Shown piece after piece: positions 21,366-30,844 of a stretch of DNA of 64,000 bases. Numbering within the stretch: the stretch's first letter is position 1; each line of letters opens with the position of its first letter. The stretch is from Geodermatophilus sp. TF02-6 (GTDB lineage: Bacteria; Actinomycetota; Actinomycetes; Mycobacteriales; Geodermatophilaceae), in NCBI RefSeq assembly GCF_003319115.1, contig NZ_QOHF01000018.1, positions 1-64,000 of the forward strand, read 5' to 3'. The notes beneath the pieces were generated by a model. That model was not told the DNA's origin, did not search any database, and was given only the letters and a program-made list of their open reading frames with translations. The position numbers were made by a program, and so were the translations under genes.

Positions 21366-22733
21366 TCAGAAGAGGCGGGCGAAGGCGGCTCCCAGATCGG
21401 GCACCTCGACCAGGCGCATCCCGCGCGGCGCGCTGCCGGCGTCCTCGGGGACGAGCGCCACCCGGTACCCCTGCCGGGCCGCCTCGGCCAGCCGGCGGCC
21501 GGTGCCACCCACCCGGCGGATCTCGCCGGAGAGGCCGACCTCGCCGAGGGCGACCACACCCTGGGGGAGGGGGACGTCCTTCGCCGCGGAGGCGATCGCC
21601 AGCGCCAGGGCGAGGTCGGCGGCCGGCTCGACGATGCGCACGCCACCGACGGAGGCGGCGAAGACGTCGGCGTCGGCGAGCCTGACCCCGCCGCGCCGCT
21701 CGACCACCGCGTTCACCATCGCCACGCGTTGGGAGTCCAGGCCGCTGACCGCCCGCCGGGGTGAGCCGCCCCCACCGGTGCCCGCGACCAGGGCCTGCAC
21801 CTCGGCCAGCAGCGGGCGGCTGCCCTCGAGGGTCACCGTGACGCAGCTGCCGGGCACCGGTGCGGTGCGCCGGGAGACGAACAGGTGGGAGGGGTCGGGG
21901 ACGCCGACGACGCCGCCGTCGCCGATCTCGAAGCAGCCGATCTCGTCGGCCGGGCCGAACCGGTTCTTCAGCGCGCGGATGAGGCGCAGCGTGGAGTGCC
22001 GCTCGCCGTCGAAGGAGACCACGACGTCGACGAGGTGCTCGAGGGTGCGCGGTCCGGCGACCGCGCCGTCCTTGGTGACGTGGCCGACCAGGATCGTCGT
22101 CATCGCGCGGCTCTTCGCCACGCCGGTCAGCGCGCTGGCCACCGCCCGCACCTGCGTGGAGCCGCCGTCGGTCCCCTCGACGGCGGGGGAGCGCACCGTC
22201 TGCACGCTGTCGAGGACCAGCAGCGACGGCTGCACCTGCTCGACGTGGGCGAGGACGGCCGACAGCTCGGTCTCCGCGGCGAGGTAGAGCCGCTCGTGCA
22301 GCGCGCCGATGCGCTCGGCGCGCAGCCGCACCTGCGCCGCCGACTCCTCGCCGGAGACGACGAGGGCCGGGCCGTTGGTGGCGGCCACCCGGTGGGCGAC
22401 CTCCAGGAGCAGCGTCGACTTGCCCACGCCCGGCTCACCGGCGACCAGCAGCACCGCACCGGGGACCAGCCCGCCGCCGAGGACGCGGTCGAACTCGTCG
22501 ATGCCGGTCGGCACGGCACGGGCGGCCGCGAGCTCGACCTGGGCGATGGGGACCGCAGGCGCGGTCACCGGGCCGGCCGCGACGGCTCGCAGCGGCGAGG
22601 CGGGGGTGCCGACCTCCTGCAGGGTGCCCCAGGCCTGGCACTCGGGGCAGCGACCGACCCACTTGGCCGAGGCGTGGCCGCACTCGGTGCAGCGGTGGGC
22701 GGGACGAGGGGACTTCACTCCTGCGGGTGGCAC
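21366..22733 (-). CDS. radA: DNA repair protein RadA/Sms
   Basis: RecA-like ATPase helping process recombination intermediates. 455 aa. N-terminal zinc finger CTECG...CPEC, Walker A GEPGVGKST, RadA motif KNRFG, and a C-terminal Lon-protease-like domain (VGGVRIVEPAADLALALAIAS, GEVGLSGEIRRV). GTG start with TAGCGT about 7 nt upstream, so the message may be leaderless. Probably co-transcribed with disA. Confidence 0.96.
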   Translation of the reverse strand: MPPAGVKSPRPAHRCTECGHASAKWVGRCPECQAWGTLQEVGTPASPLRAVAAGPVTAPAVPIAQVELAAARAVPTGIDEFDRVLGGGLVPGAVLLVAGEPGVGKSTLLLEVAHRVAATNGPALVVSGEESAAQVRLRAERIGALHERLYLAAETELSAVLAHVEQVQPSLLVLDSVQTVRSPAVEGTDGGSTQVRAVASALTGVAKSRAMTTILVGHVTKDGAVAGPRTLEHLVDVVVSFDGERHSTLRLIRALKNRFGPADEIGCFEIGDGGVVGVPDPSHLFVSRRTAPVPGSCVTVTLEGSRPLLAEVQALVAGTGGGGSPRRAVSGLDSQRVAMVNAVVERRGGVRLADADVFAASVGGVRIVEPAADLALALAIASAAKDVPLPQGVVALGEVGLSGEIRRVGGTGRRLAEAARQGYRVALVPEDAGSAPRGMRLVEVPDLGAAFARLF

Positions 22734-22784
22734 GCGGCCGACGCTAACCGCCGGGTACGACAGGACGGGTGCGGACGCGCCCCC

Positions 22785-22940
22785 TGCAGGGTCTCACCGC
22801 GAACCTGCGAGTGGTGGAGTGATGGCCTCCTTGCCCCACCGCTCGCGAGCTCGCGACGGCGAGCCTGCAAGGGGGCCAGGGTCCTCCTACGAAGGGTGGG
22901 GAGGACGGGGTCCTTCCCCGGTGGGGGGCAGGGGGTCCTT
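22785..22940. repeat. Dispersed GC-rich repeats between lpqE-like gene and radA
   Basis: Modules include CTCACCGCGAACCTGCGAG, CACCGCTCGCGAGCTCGCGA and GGGGAGGACGGGGTCCTT. No gene in this 209-bp gap. Confidence 0.6.
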
Positions 22941-22942
22941 GC

Positions 22943-23752
22943 TCACTCCGTCTCGGTGTCCTGCTCGGCGTCGCGGCCCGGCGCCGCCTCGTCGTGGAAG
23001 TCGAAGCCCTCTCCGCGCGGCAGCGCCCGGTCGGGGGTGGCCACGAGCGCCTGCGTGGTGATGTCACCGGCGCGCTCGAAGGTGAGCGTGAGCTGGATGC
23101 TCTGGCCCGAGGTCAACTCCTCGGAGAGGTCGACCAGCTCCACCGTGAGGCCGTCGGCGCCACCGAGGAAGACCGTGGAGCGGGGCGGCACGGGGATGTC
23201 CACCCGCGTGCTGGCCGACGCGGTGGCCGGTGCGGGAACGGTCGTCGGCGTGGCCGGGCTGCTGGGGGTGGCCGAGGTGGCCGACGCGCCGGGCAAGGTG
23301 CTCGGAGTGGCCGACGCGCCGGGCAAGGTGCTCGGAGTGGCCGACGCGCCGGGCGAGGTGCTCTCGGTGGCGACCGTGCCCGGGGTCGCGCTCGGGGTGC
23401 CGGACGGCGTCGCGGACGGGGAGCCCGGGACGGCGGGGGACGCGGTGGTCCGGCCGGTGACGACGGCGCCGTCGAAGGCGTCGCCCTCGATGCCGACCAG
23501 GGTGTCGGCCTCGTTGCTGCTGTTGACGATGGCCATCTGCAGCTCGGCGGCGTCGCCGACGGCGTAGCGACCGTCGGCGGGGTAGGCCAGCTGGATCTGG
23601 CGCAGGGTGATGTCCCCGGCCTCGGCCTCCGGGCCGACCTTGTCCCGGTTCTGGGTGGCCGTCTGGGAGACCTGCCCGGCGCTGCAGGCGGTCAGCGCGA
23701 CCGGGCTGAGCAGCAGGGCACCGATCGTGGCGGCGCGCAGTGCGCGGTTCAC
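22943..23752 (-). CDS. lpqE: LpqE-like lipoprotein with PCuAC-type fold
   Basis: 269 aa exported lipoprotein. GTG 23752 follows GGAGG by 9 nt. Lipobox LTAC with Cys23. A Ser/Thr/Pro-rich central segment contains three in-frame 10-residue repeats. The C-terminal beta domain (GLTVELVDLSEELTSGQSIQ, LTLTFERAG) resembles copper chaperone PCu(A)C proteins, but the Met/His ligand motif is not evident. LpqE lies beside radA in mycobacteria, supporting the name; function unproven. Confidence 0.75.
   Translation of the reverse strand: MNRALRAATIGALLLSPVALTACSAGQVSQTATQNRDKVGPEAEAGDITLRQIQLAYPADGRYAVGDAAELQMAIVNSSNEADTLVGIEGDAFDGAVVTGRTTASPAVPGSPSATPSGTPSATPGTVATESTSPGASATPSTLPGASATPSTLPGASATSATPSSPATPTTVPAPATASASTRVDIPVPPRSTVFLGGADGLTVELVDLSEELTSGQSIQLTLTFERAGDITTQALVATPDRALPRGEGFDFHDEAAPGRDAEQDTETE
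23280..23369. repeat. 30-bp in-frame tandem repeat, three copies
   Basis: Units at 23280, 23310 and 23340; the first two are identical and the third is slightly diverged. Encodes the repeated ATPSTLPGAS decapeptide in the lipoprotein linker. Confidence 0.88.
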
Positions 23753-23852
23753 AGCCGTCGACCTCCAGGACGTGCCGGCCACCGCAGGTCGGTGGCCCCG
23801 AGTCGCGCCGAGCCTAACGCCCGGCCCAGGATGTCTGCCGGGAGGTGAGGCC

Positions 23853-25412
23853 GTGGTCCCCGGCATGCCACCACCGACTGCGGCCGACCCGGCGCTCGCC
23901 GGGTTCCCCGCCCGCGCGCCCGCCACCCGCAGGTGGTGCTTCGCCGACCAGCTGGGCCCGCACTTCCTCGACGCCCCCGACCAGCCGGTGCTGCTGGTCG
24001 AGTCGCGGGCGGTCTTCGCCCGCCGCCGGTTCCACCGCCAGAAGGCCCACCTGTTGCTGTCCGCGCTGCGCCACCGGGCCGCCGAGCTCGGCGACCAGGC
24101 GCAGTTCCACCGGGTGCGCACCTACGGCGAGGCGCTCGACCGGGTGCGCGAGCCGCTGTCGGTGTGCGCGCCGACGACGTGGGCCAGCCGCGATCACGTG
24201 CTCGGCCGTCCCGGGCTGCAGGTGCTCGCCGCCCGCGGCTTCGTCAGCTCCCAGGAGGAGTTCGCCGCCTGGGCCGCGGGCCGGGGGAGACGCCGGCTGC
24301 TCATGGAGGACTTCTACCGCGACGCCCGCCGCCGGCACGACGTCCTCATGGACGGCGCCGAGCCGGTGGGCGGGCGCTGGAACCTCGACGCGGACAACCG
24401 GGAGCCCCCGCCGGCCGACGGCCGCTCCCCGGCGCCGGAGCCGTGGTGGCCGGAGGAGGACGAGATCGACGAGCAAGTGCGCGCCGACCTCGACCGCTGG
24501 GCCGCCGACGGGGACGTCGCCTTCGTGGGGGACGACGGCCCGCGGCTGTTCCCGGTGACCCGCAGAGAGGCGCTGCGCCGCCTGGCCGACTTCCTCGACA
24601 CCCGGCTGGGCACCTTCGGCCCGCACGAGGACGCGATGCTGGCCGGCCAGCGGTGGATGGCCCACTCGCTGCTCTCCCCGGCGCTCAACCTGGGACTGCT
24701 CGACCCGATGGCGGTGGTGCACGCCGCCGAGCAGCGGTACCGGGACTCGGTCGCCGACGGCGACCCCCTGCCGCTGAACAGCGTGGAGGGCTTCGTCCGC
24801 CAGGTCATGGGCTGGCGCGACTACATCTGGCACGTGTACTGGCACCTGGGCCGGGACTTCCGGCACGCCAACGCCCTGGCCGCCCACGAACCGGTGCCGG
24901 GGTGGCTGGCCGACCTCGACGACGGCGCCGTCGACGCGGCGTGCCTGTCCGACGTCCTCGCCGACCTGCGCCGCGACGGCTGGGTCCACCACATCCCGCG
25001 GCTGATGGTGCTGGGCAACTACGCCCTGCAGCGCGGGATCGACCCGCTGGCCATGACCGACTGGTTCCACCGCAGCTTCGTCGACGGCTACGACTGGGTG
25101 ATGGTCGCCAACGTCGTCGGGATGAGCCAGCACGCCGACGGCGGGGTGCTGGCCACCAAGCCCTACGCGGCCGGCGGCGCCTACATCGACCGGATGAGCG
25201 ACTACTGCGGCGGGTGCCGGTACGACCCCCGGCGCCGGCTGGGGGAGGACGCCTGCCCGTACACCGCCGGCTACTGGGCGTTCCTCGACCGCAACCGCGA
25301 CCGGCTGGCCGTCAACCACCGCATGCGCCAGCCGCTGCGCGGTCTGGACCGGCTCACGGACCTCCCCGAGGTCGTCGAGCAGGAACGGCTGCGCGGCACC
25401 GAGGCCCCCTGA
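23853..25412 (+). CDS. FeS-type bacterial cryptochrome/(6-4) photolyase (PhrB-like)
   Basis: Deoxyribodipyrimidine photolyase-related protein, 519 aa, presumably light-driven repair of (6-4) photoproducts with FAD and an [4Fe-4S] cluster. Family marks: RRWCFADQLGPHF at the N-terminus, RLLMEDFYRDARRR, WNLDADNR, HSLLSPALNLGLL, FVRQVMGWRDYI and PRLMVLGNYAL. Cluster cysteines are visible as DAACLSD, YCGGC and EDACPY. GTG 23853 has GGGAGG 7 nt upstream; the ATG 12 nt later has no well-placed site. Divergent from the lipoprotein. Confidence 0.92.
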   Translation: MVPGMPPPTAADPALAGFPARAPATRRWCFADQLGPHFLDAPDQPVLLVESRAVFARRRFHRQKAHLLLSALRHRAAELGDQAQFHRVRTYGEALDRVREPLSVCAPTTWASRDHVLGRPGLQVLAARGFVSSQEEFAAWAAGRGRRRLLMEDFYRDARRRHDVLMDGAEPVGGRWNLDADNREPPPADGRSPAPEPWWPEEDEIDEQVRADLDRWAADGDVAFVGDDGPRLFPVTRREALRRLADFLDTRLGTFGPHEDAMLAGQRWMAHSLLSPALNLGLLDPMAVVHAAEQRYRDSVADGDPLPLNSVEGFVRQVMGWRDYIWHVYWHLGRDFRHANALAAHEPVPGWLADLDDGAVDAACLSDVLADLRRDGWVHHIPRLMVLGNYALQRGIDPLAMTDWFHRSFVDGYDWVMVANVVGMSQHADGGVLATKPYAAGGAYIDRMSDYCGGCRYDPRRRLGEDACPYTAGYWAFLDRNRDRLAVNHRMRQPLRGLDRLTDLPEVVEQERLRGTEAP

Positions 25413-25423
25413 GCTCGGCCCCG

Positions 25424-25541
25424 TCCCGGGTCCCGGCCCTCCTGCAGGGGCCCCGGCCCCGTCCCGGGTACCGCCCCGAGCCTGCGAGGGGTGGGGAGGA
25501 CGGGGTCCTCTCACGAGCGGTGGGGGGCAGGGGGTCCTCTC
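25424..25541. repeat. Dispersed GC-rich repeats
   Basis: GCCCCGAGCCTGCGAGGGGT followed by GGGGAGGACGGGGTCCTCTC, matching in reverse orientation the copy after clpC. Lies between convergent genes. Confidence 0.65.
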
Positions 25542-26399
25542 TCAGGTGACCGCGGCCCCGCCGGCCAGCAGCAGCACCACGTCGAGGACGGTCAGCAGCA
25601 TGACCGCCGGGAACGCCCGCCGGCGGAACCGTGCGGTGCCCGCCAGGGCGGCGACCGCGACGGCCGGCACGGCCAGCGCCAGGGCGGTCCAGCCGGCAGG
25701 GGTCGGCGGACCTGCGGGGCCCAGGACGAGGACCAACGAGGCCCCCCCGAGCAGCACCGCGCCGACGACGGCGCAGACCCGCGCGCCGAGCCGGTGCGGC
25801 AGCCCGCGGACGCCGGTGGCCAGGTCGTCCTCGAGGTCGGGGGCGACGTTGGCCAGGTGCGCGGCGGCACCCAGGGCGGCCCCGGCCGCGACCAGCCACC
25901 ACGGCGCACCCGGCCTCCCGGGCGCCGCCGCGACCACCCCGGCGGGCAGCGCGCCGAAGCCGGTGACGTAGGGCAGCACCGACGCCGCGGTGCGCTTGAG
26001 CCCGGCGTTGTACGCCCACCCGCTGGCCACCAGGACGAGCAGCAGCACCCCCGGGACGGCGCCCAGCAGCAGGGAGAGGACGACGGCGGCGGCGGCCGAT
26101 CCGAGGGCGAGCGTGCGCAGCAGGGCGGGGGCCACGGCGCCCTGGACGACCGGCTTGTCGGCCCGCGCCACGGCCCGGTCCCGGTCGGCGTCGAGCCAGT
26201 CGTTGCTCCACCCGATCGACGCCTGACCTGCGAGGACGGCCGCCGCCACGAGCGCCACGCGCACCGCGGACACCCCGGCGCCGACGGCGAGCAGGGTGGC
26301 CACGACGGTGACCGCGCCGGCCGGCGCGGGGTGGGTCGCCAGCGCGAGCGCGCGCACGGTGGCCGCCGGGCGGGCGGGACGCACAGGCACACCAACCAT
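25542..26399 (-). CDS. UbiA-family prenyltransferase
   Basis: Polytopic membrane enzyme, about 285 aa with eight or nine hydrophobic segments. The first Asp-rich motif is NDWLDADRDRAVARADKP; the second is weaker, NVAPDLEDD, as in SCO3242-type actinobacterial UbiA proteins. Such enzymes attach a polyprenyl chain to an aromatic or polar acceptor; the acceptor is unknown. The start is uncertain: GTG 26423, ATG 26399 and GTG 26390 are all in frame. Divergent from carD. Confidence 0.85.
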   Translation of the reverse strand: MVGVPVRPARPAATVRALALATHPAPAGAVTVVATLLAVGAGVSAVRVALVAAAVLAGQASIGWSNDWLDADRDRAVARADKPVVQGAVAPALLRTLALGSAAAAVVLSLLLGAVPGVLLLVLVASGWAYNAGLKRTAASVLPYVTGFGALPAGVVAAAPGRPGAPWWLVAAGAALGAAAHLANVAPDLEDDLATGVRGLPHRLGARVCAVVGAVLLGGASLVLVLGPAGPPTPAGWTALALAVPAVAVAALAGTARFRRRAFPAVMLLTVLDVVLLLAGGAAVT

Positions 26400-26487
26400 G
26401 CTCCTGTCAACCCCCTCAAGCACTTCACTCCGGCTCTGACCTGCGACTTTACGGAATCCGACGGTCCCGTTCGCCAGTGTGCCGTGG

Positions 26488-26493
26488 TAGCCT
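26488..26493 (+). promoter_or_regulatory. carD -10 element
   Basis: TAGCCT, 27 nt before the carD ATG, in a 121-bp divergent gap. TTCGCC about 17 bp upstream is only a weak -35. Confidence 0.4.
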
Positions 26494-26520
26494 GGGGACA
26501 GCGAAAGGGGTCACACACAC

Positions 26521-27003
26521 ATGGGCTTCACTGTCGGCGAGACCGTTGTCTACCCGCACCACGGGGCCGCGCTCATCGAAGCGATCGAGACGCGGGTCAT
26601 CAAGGGTGAAGAGAAGGCCTACCTCGTGCTCAAGGTCGCCCAGGGTGACCTCACCGTGCGCGTGCCGGCCGACAACGCCGAGATCGTCGGCGTGCGCGAC
26701 GTCGTCGGTCAGGACGGGCTGAACCGGGTCTTCGAGGTGCTGCGTGCCCCGCACACCGAGGAGCCGACCAACTGGTCGCGTCGGTACAAGGCCAACCTGG
26801 AGAAGCTGGCCTCCGGTGACGTCAACAAGGTCGCCGAGGTGGTCCGCGACCTGTGGCGCCGCGACAAGGACCGAGGGCTGTCCGCCGGCGAGAAGCGGAT
26901 GCTCTCCAAGGCCCGCCAGATCCTGGTCAGCGAGCTCGCCCTCGCCGAGGGCACCAACGAGGACAAGGCCGAGGTGCTCCTCGACGAGGTCCTCGCCAGC
27001 TGA
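26521..27003 (+). CDS. carD: CarD-family RNA-polymerase-binding transcription regulator
   Basis: Stabilises the open complex at rRNA and other promoters by binding the RNAP beta subunit and upstream DNA. 160 aa, the usual length. N-terminal RNAP-interaction domain ([21 protein letters not shown]) and C-terminal helical DNA-binding domain ([38 protein letters not shown]). Followed 45 bp later by ispD, as in mycobacteria. Confidence 0.97.
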   Translation: MGFTVGETVVYPHHGAALIEAIETRVIKGEEKAYLVLKVAQGDLTVRVPADNAEIVGVRDVVGQDGLNRVFEVLRAPHTEEPTNWSRRYKANLEKLASGDVNKVAEVVRDLWRRDKDRGLSAGEKRMLSKARQILVSELALAEGTNEDKAEVLLDEVLAS

Positions 27004-27048
27004 GCTCGTCCCGCCGGACCAGCCACCTCGTACGTCCAGCCCACTCCC

Positions 27049-27723
27049 GTGCACGCTGTCGGCATCGTCGCAGCGGCCGGGAGTGGACTGCGTCTGGGGG
27101 CCGACCGGCCCAAGGCGCTGGTCGGCCTCGGCGGCCGGGCCCTGGTCCGCTGGGCGGTCGACACCCTGCACGAGGGCGGCGTGGCCGACGTCGTCGTGGC
27201 GGTCCCGGCGAACGACCTGGCCGCCTTCGCCGCCGTCCTGCCCGCGGACGCGCGGCTGGTCGTCGGCGGCGCCACCCGGACCGCCTCGGTCCGCGCTGCC
27301 CTCGCCGCGGTGACCCTCCCTGCCCGCCCCGCGCCCGACGCCGTCCTGGTGCACGACGCCGCCCGGCCGCTGACCCCGCCCGACGTGGTGGCCCGGGTGC
27401 TCACCGCGCTCGCCGACGGCGCCCCGGCCGTGGTGCCGGTGCTGCCGGTGGTCGACACGACCGTCGTCGTCGACGGCGACGGGGTGGTGGTCGACGCGGT
27501 CCCGCGCGGCCGGCTGCGCCGGGTGCAGACCCCGCAGGGCTTCTCCCGCGCCGTCCTGGCCGACGCCTACGACCGGCTGCCCGCCGACGCCGAGCTGACC
27601 GACGACGCCGCCGTGGTCCGCGCCGCCGGGGTCCCGGTCACGACCGTCCCCGGGGACGAGCGGGCGGCCAAGGTGACCGTCGCCCACGACCTCGCGCTGG
27701 CGGAGCTGCAGGTGGCGCGGTGA
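27049..27723 (+). CDS. ispD: 2-C-methyl-D-erythritol 4-phosphate cytidylyltransferase
   Basis: Third step of the MEP isoprenoid pathway (MEP + CTP to CDP-ME). 224 aa. CTP-binding [20 protein letters not shown] at the N-terminus, [10 protein letters not shown] in the middle, and [14 protein letters not shown] start at 27049. The stop overlaps ispF by 4 nt (GTGA at 27720-27723). Confidence 0.95.
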   Translation: MHAVGIVAAAGSGLRLGADRPKALVGLGGRALVRWAVDTLHEGGVADVVVAVPANDLAAFAAVLPADARLVVGGATRTASVRAALAAVTLPARPAPDAVLVHDAARPLTPPDVVARVLTALADGAPAVVPVLPVVDTTVVVDGDGVVVDAVPRGRLRRVQTPQGFSRAVLADAYDRLPADAELTDDAAVVRAAGVPVTTVPGDERAAKVTVAHDLALAELQVAR

Positions 27724-28226
27724 CCCTGCCGCGCGTGGGGATCGGGGTCGACGTCCACCCGGTCGAGGCCGGGCGGGCGTGCTGGCTGGCCGGGCTGGAG
27801 TGGCCGGACGCCGACGGCTGCGCCGGCCACTCCGACGGGGACGTCGCCGCCCACGCGCTCACCGACGCCGTCCTCTCCGCGGCCGGGCTGGGCGACATCG
27901 GCGGCCTGCTGGGCACCGGCGACCCGCGCTGGGCCGGCGCACGCGGGGTGGCGGTGCTGGTGCACGTCCGCGAGGTGCTGACCGCCGCCGGCTGGGCGGT
28001 GGGCAACGCCGCGGTCCAGCTGGTGGGCAACAGCCCGAGGGTCGGCCCGCGCCGCGCCGAGGCCGAGCGGGTGCTCGGCGAGGCCCTCGGCGCGCCGGTC
28101 AGCGTCACCGCGACCACCACCGACGGGCTGGGGCTGACCGGCCGCGGCGAGGGCCGGGCGGCGGTGGCGACGGCGCTGGTGGTCCGGACGGACGACGCGC
28201 CGCCGTCCGTAGACTCCCAGCGGTGA
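27720..28226 (+). CDS. ispF: 2-C-methyl-D-erythritol 2,4-cyclodiphosphate synthase
   Basis: Fifth step of the MEP pathway. 168 aa. Metal-binding GIGVDVHP (Asp-x-His) at the N-terminus, [17 protein letters not shown] and [14 protein letters not shown] at the C-terminus. Overlaps ispD upstream and cysS downstream by 4 nt each, so the three are translationally coupled. Confidence 0.96.
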   Translation: MTLPRVGIGVDVHPVEAGRACWLAGLEWPDADGCAGHSDGDVAAHALTDAVLSAAGLGDIGGLLGTGDPRWAGARGVAVLVHVREVLTAAGWAVGNAAVQLVGNSPRVGPRRAEAERVLGEALGAPVSVTATTTDGLGLTGRGEGRAAVATALVVRTDDAPPSVDSQR

Positions 28227-29626
28227 GCCTCCGCCTGTACGACACGGCCGCCCGCGCGGTCCGCGACTTCACGCCCCTGCGTGCGGGACAGGCCTCCGTG
28301 TACGTCTGCGGGCTCACCGTCCAGGGCCCGCCGCACGTCGGGCACGTGCGGGCCGCGCTCGTCTTCGACGTGCTGCGCCGCTGGCTGACCGCCGGCGGGC
28401 TCGAGGTGCGCTACGTCCGCAACGTCACCGACATCGACGACAAGATCCTGGCCAAGGCCGCAGCCAACGGCGTCCCGTGGTGGGCGTGGGCGTACGCCAA
28501 CGAGCTGGCCTGCACCCGCGCCTACGACGTCCTCGGGGTGCTGCCGCCGACCTACGAGCCGCGGGCCACGGGGCACATCCCCGACATGGTCGCGCTCATG
28601 GCGCGGCTGGTCGAGCGCGGGCACGCCTACGCCGTCGACGGGGACGTCTACTTCGACGTCCGCTCCTTTCCCGGCTACGGGGAGCTCACCGGGCAGAAGC
28701 TGGCCGACCTGCAGCCGGCCGCCGACACCGACACCGACGAGCGCAAGCGCGACCCCCGTGACTTCGCCCTGTGGAAGGCGGCGAAGGAGGGCGAGCCTGC
28801 GACCGCGTCCTGGGACACTCCGTGGGGCCGCGGCCGGCCGGGCTGGCACCTGGAGTGCTCGGCGATGGCCGAGCGCTACCTGGGGCCCGAGTTCGACATC
28901 CACGGCGGCGGGCTGGACCTGCGCTTCCCGCACCACGAGAACGAGCGCGCCCAGTCCATGGCCGCCGGCGACGGCTTCGCGCAGTACTGGGTGCACAACG
29001 GCTGGGTCACCCTCGGCGGCGAGAAGATGAGCAAGTCGCTGGGCAACACCGCGCTGGTCGACGAGGTGGTCAAGCGGGTGCGCCCGGTCGAGCTGCGCTA
29101 CTACCTGGTCGCTCCGCACTACCGCTCGACGATCGAGTTCACCGACGCCGCGCTGGCCGAGGCGGGTGCGGCCTACCGGCGGCTGGAGTCGTTCGTGCGG
29201 CGCGCCGCCGAGCGGGTCGGGGCGGACGCCGGGAAGCCGGAGCTCGCCCCGGAGTTCGTCGCCGCACTGGATGACGACCTGGGGACGCCGGCCGCCGTCG
29301 CCGCCGTCCACGAGGTGGTGCGGCAGGGCAACACCGCGCTGGCCGCCGGGGACGACGACGCCACCGCCACGGCGCTGGGCTCGGTGCGGGCGATGCTCGG
29401 CGTCCTCGGGCTGGACCCGCTCGACCCGCGCTGGGCCGATGCCGGTGGCGACGAGCGGCTGACCGAGGTGACCGACGGGCTGGTGCGGCTGGCCTTGGAG
29501 CAGCGGCAGGCCGCCCGCGCCCGCAAGGACTACGCCGCGGCCGACGCCATCCGCGCCCAGCTGGGCGCACTCGGTGTCCAGGTCGAGGACACCCCGACCG
29601 GACCGCGATGGGAGCTGGGCCGCTGA
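28223..29626 (+). CDS. cysS: Cysteinyl-tRNA synthetase
   Basis: Charges tRNA-Cys. 467 aa, class I. HIGH-type motif PHVGHVRA preceded by the zinc-ligand Cys of YVCGLTVQG, zinc/ligand region [16 protein letters not shown], and KMSKS within [11 protein letters not shown]. The CGLTVQG form, instead of CGPTVYD, matches the mycobacterial CysS1 type. GTG start overlapping ispF. Confidence 0.95.
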   Translation: MSLRLYDTAARAVRDFTPLRAGQASVYVCGLTVQGPPHVGHVRAALVFDVLRRWLTAGGLEVRYVRNVTDIDDKILAKAAANGVPWWAWAYANELACTRAYDVLGVLPPTYEPRATGHIPDMVALMARLVERGHAYAVDGDVYFDVRSFPGYGELTGQKLADLQPAADTDTDERKRDPRDFALWKAAKEGEPATASWDTPWGRGRPGWHLECSAMAERYLGPEFDIHGGGLDLRFPHHENERAQSMAAGDGFAQYWVHNGWVTLGGEKMSKSLGNTALVDEVVKRVRPVELRYYLVAPHYRSTIEFTDAALAEAGAAYRRLESFVRRAAERVGADAGKPELAPEFVAALDDDLGTPAAVAAVHEVVRQGNTALAAGDDDATATALGSVRAMLGVLGLDPLDPRWADAGGDERLTEVTDGLVRLALEQRQAARARKDYAAADAIRAQLGALGVQVEDTPTGPRWELGR

Positions 29627-30639
29627 TGGCCGGCAACAGCCAGCGCCGGGGCCGCACCAGCGGCGCCGGCAAGAAGGGCGCCACCGCCGGCACCGGCGGC
29701 AAGGGCCGCCGCGCGCTGGCCGGGCGTGGCGCCACCCCGCCGGCCGAGATGCGCACGGGCCACCCGGCGCAGCGGCGGGCGCAGGCCGACGCCCGGCGGC
29801 GGGCCGACCGCGACCGCAGCCGCCAGCGCGCCGAGGAGGCGCCCGAGCTGCTGCTCGGCCGCAACCCGGTCGTGGAGGCGTTGCGGGCGCAGATCCCGGC
29901 GACCGCGCTGTACGTGGTCACCGGTGACGCGGGGGCGGGTCGGGTGGGGGCCAAGGGGCAGACCGACGAGCGGATCACCGAGGCGCTGCACCTGGCGGGC
30001 GACCGCGGGTTGCCGCTGCTGGAGGTCGGGAGGGCCGAGTTCGACCGGATGTCCGGCGGCGCCCTGCACCAGGGCATCGGGCTGCAGGTCCCGCCGTACC
30101 AGTACGCCCACCCCGACGACCTGGTGGAGCTCGCCCGCGACTCGGGCCGGCCGCCGCTGGTCGTCGCGATGGACGGCGTCACCGACCCGCGCAACCTCGG
30201 CGCCGTCGTCCGCTCGGCCGCCGCGTTCGACGCGCACGGCGTCGTCGTGCCGCAGCGGCGGTCGGTGGGCATGACCGCCTCGGCGTGGCGCACCAGCGCC
30301 GGGGCCGCCGCCCGACTGCCGGTCGCCCGCGCGGTCAACCTGGCCCGCGCGCTGGGCTCCTACCAGGACGCCGGGCTGATGACCGTCGGCCTGGCCGCCG
30401 ACGGCCAGGTCGACGTGCACGACTTCGACGGGTTCGCCGACCCGGTCGCGCTCGTGGTCGGCGCCGAGGGCACGGGGCTGTCCCGGCTGGTGCGTGAGCG
30501 TTGCGACGTCGTCGTCCGCATCCCCATCGCCCGGGACACCGAGTCGCTCAACGTCAGCGTCGCCGCCGGCATCGCCCTCTACCAGACTGCGCTGCTCCGC
30601 AGCGCACCGCGGCCAGGTGCCGTGCCCCCGTCGCGCTGA
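29626..30639 (+). CDS. rlmB: 23S rRNA (guanosine-2'-O-)-methyltransferase, SpoU/TrmH family
   Basis: 337 aa. A long basic Gly/Arg/Ala-rich N-terminal extension (1-75) precedes the substrate-binding domain ([11 protein letters not shown]) and the SPOUT methylase with its three motifs: [24 protein letters not shown] and [20 protein letters not shown]. Overlaps the cysS stop (TGATG). Positional counterpart of Rv3579c. The name rlmB is by family; the exact guanosine is not shown. Confidence 0.9.
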   Translation: MAGNSQRRGRTSGAGKKGATAGTGGKGRRALAGRGATPPAEMRTGHPAQRRAQADARRRADRDRSRQRAEEAPELLLGRNPVVEALRAQIPATALYVVTGDAGAGRVGAKGQTDERITEALHLAGDRGLPLLEVGRAEFDRMSGGALHQGIGLQVPPYQYAHPDDLVELARDSGRPPLVVAMDGVTDPRNLGAVVRSAAAFDAHGVVVPQRRSVGMTASAWRTSAGAAARLPVARAVNLARALGSYQDAGLMTVGLAADGQVDVHDFDGFADPVALVVGAEGTGLSRLVRERCDVVVRIPIARDTESLNVSVAAGIALYQTALLRSAPRPGAVPPSR

Positions 30640-30640
30640 G

Positions 30641-30842
30641 CCCCGGCCCCGTCCCGGGCCCCGCCGGCTCCCTGCGGGTGCAAGGACCCCGTCCTCCCCT
30701 TGACCGACCCCCTCGCTCCGCTCGGGGCGGTGCCCGGGAGGGGGCCGGGCGCGAGCCTGCGCGTGGCGGGGGGCAGGGGGTCTCCGAAGGCTGGGGCCCG
30801 GGACGGGGTCCTCCTACTCGTCGGGGACCCTTCGGGCTCACT
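30641..30842. repeat. Dispersed GC-rich repeats between convergent genes
   Basis: Contains CCCCCTCGCTCCGCTCGGGG, GGCGCGAGCCTGCGCGTGGC and two copies of the GACGGGGTCCT/AGGACCCCGTC module in opposite orientations (near 30683 and 30802). No gene seen. Probably terminates both flanking genes. Confidence 0.6.
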
Positions 30843-30844
30843 GC

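Noticed and set aside
30641-30842. Possible small RNA in the convergent gap
   Set aside because: The stem-loops are explained by the dispersed repeat family. No promoter-like box was found.
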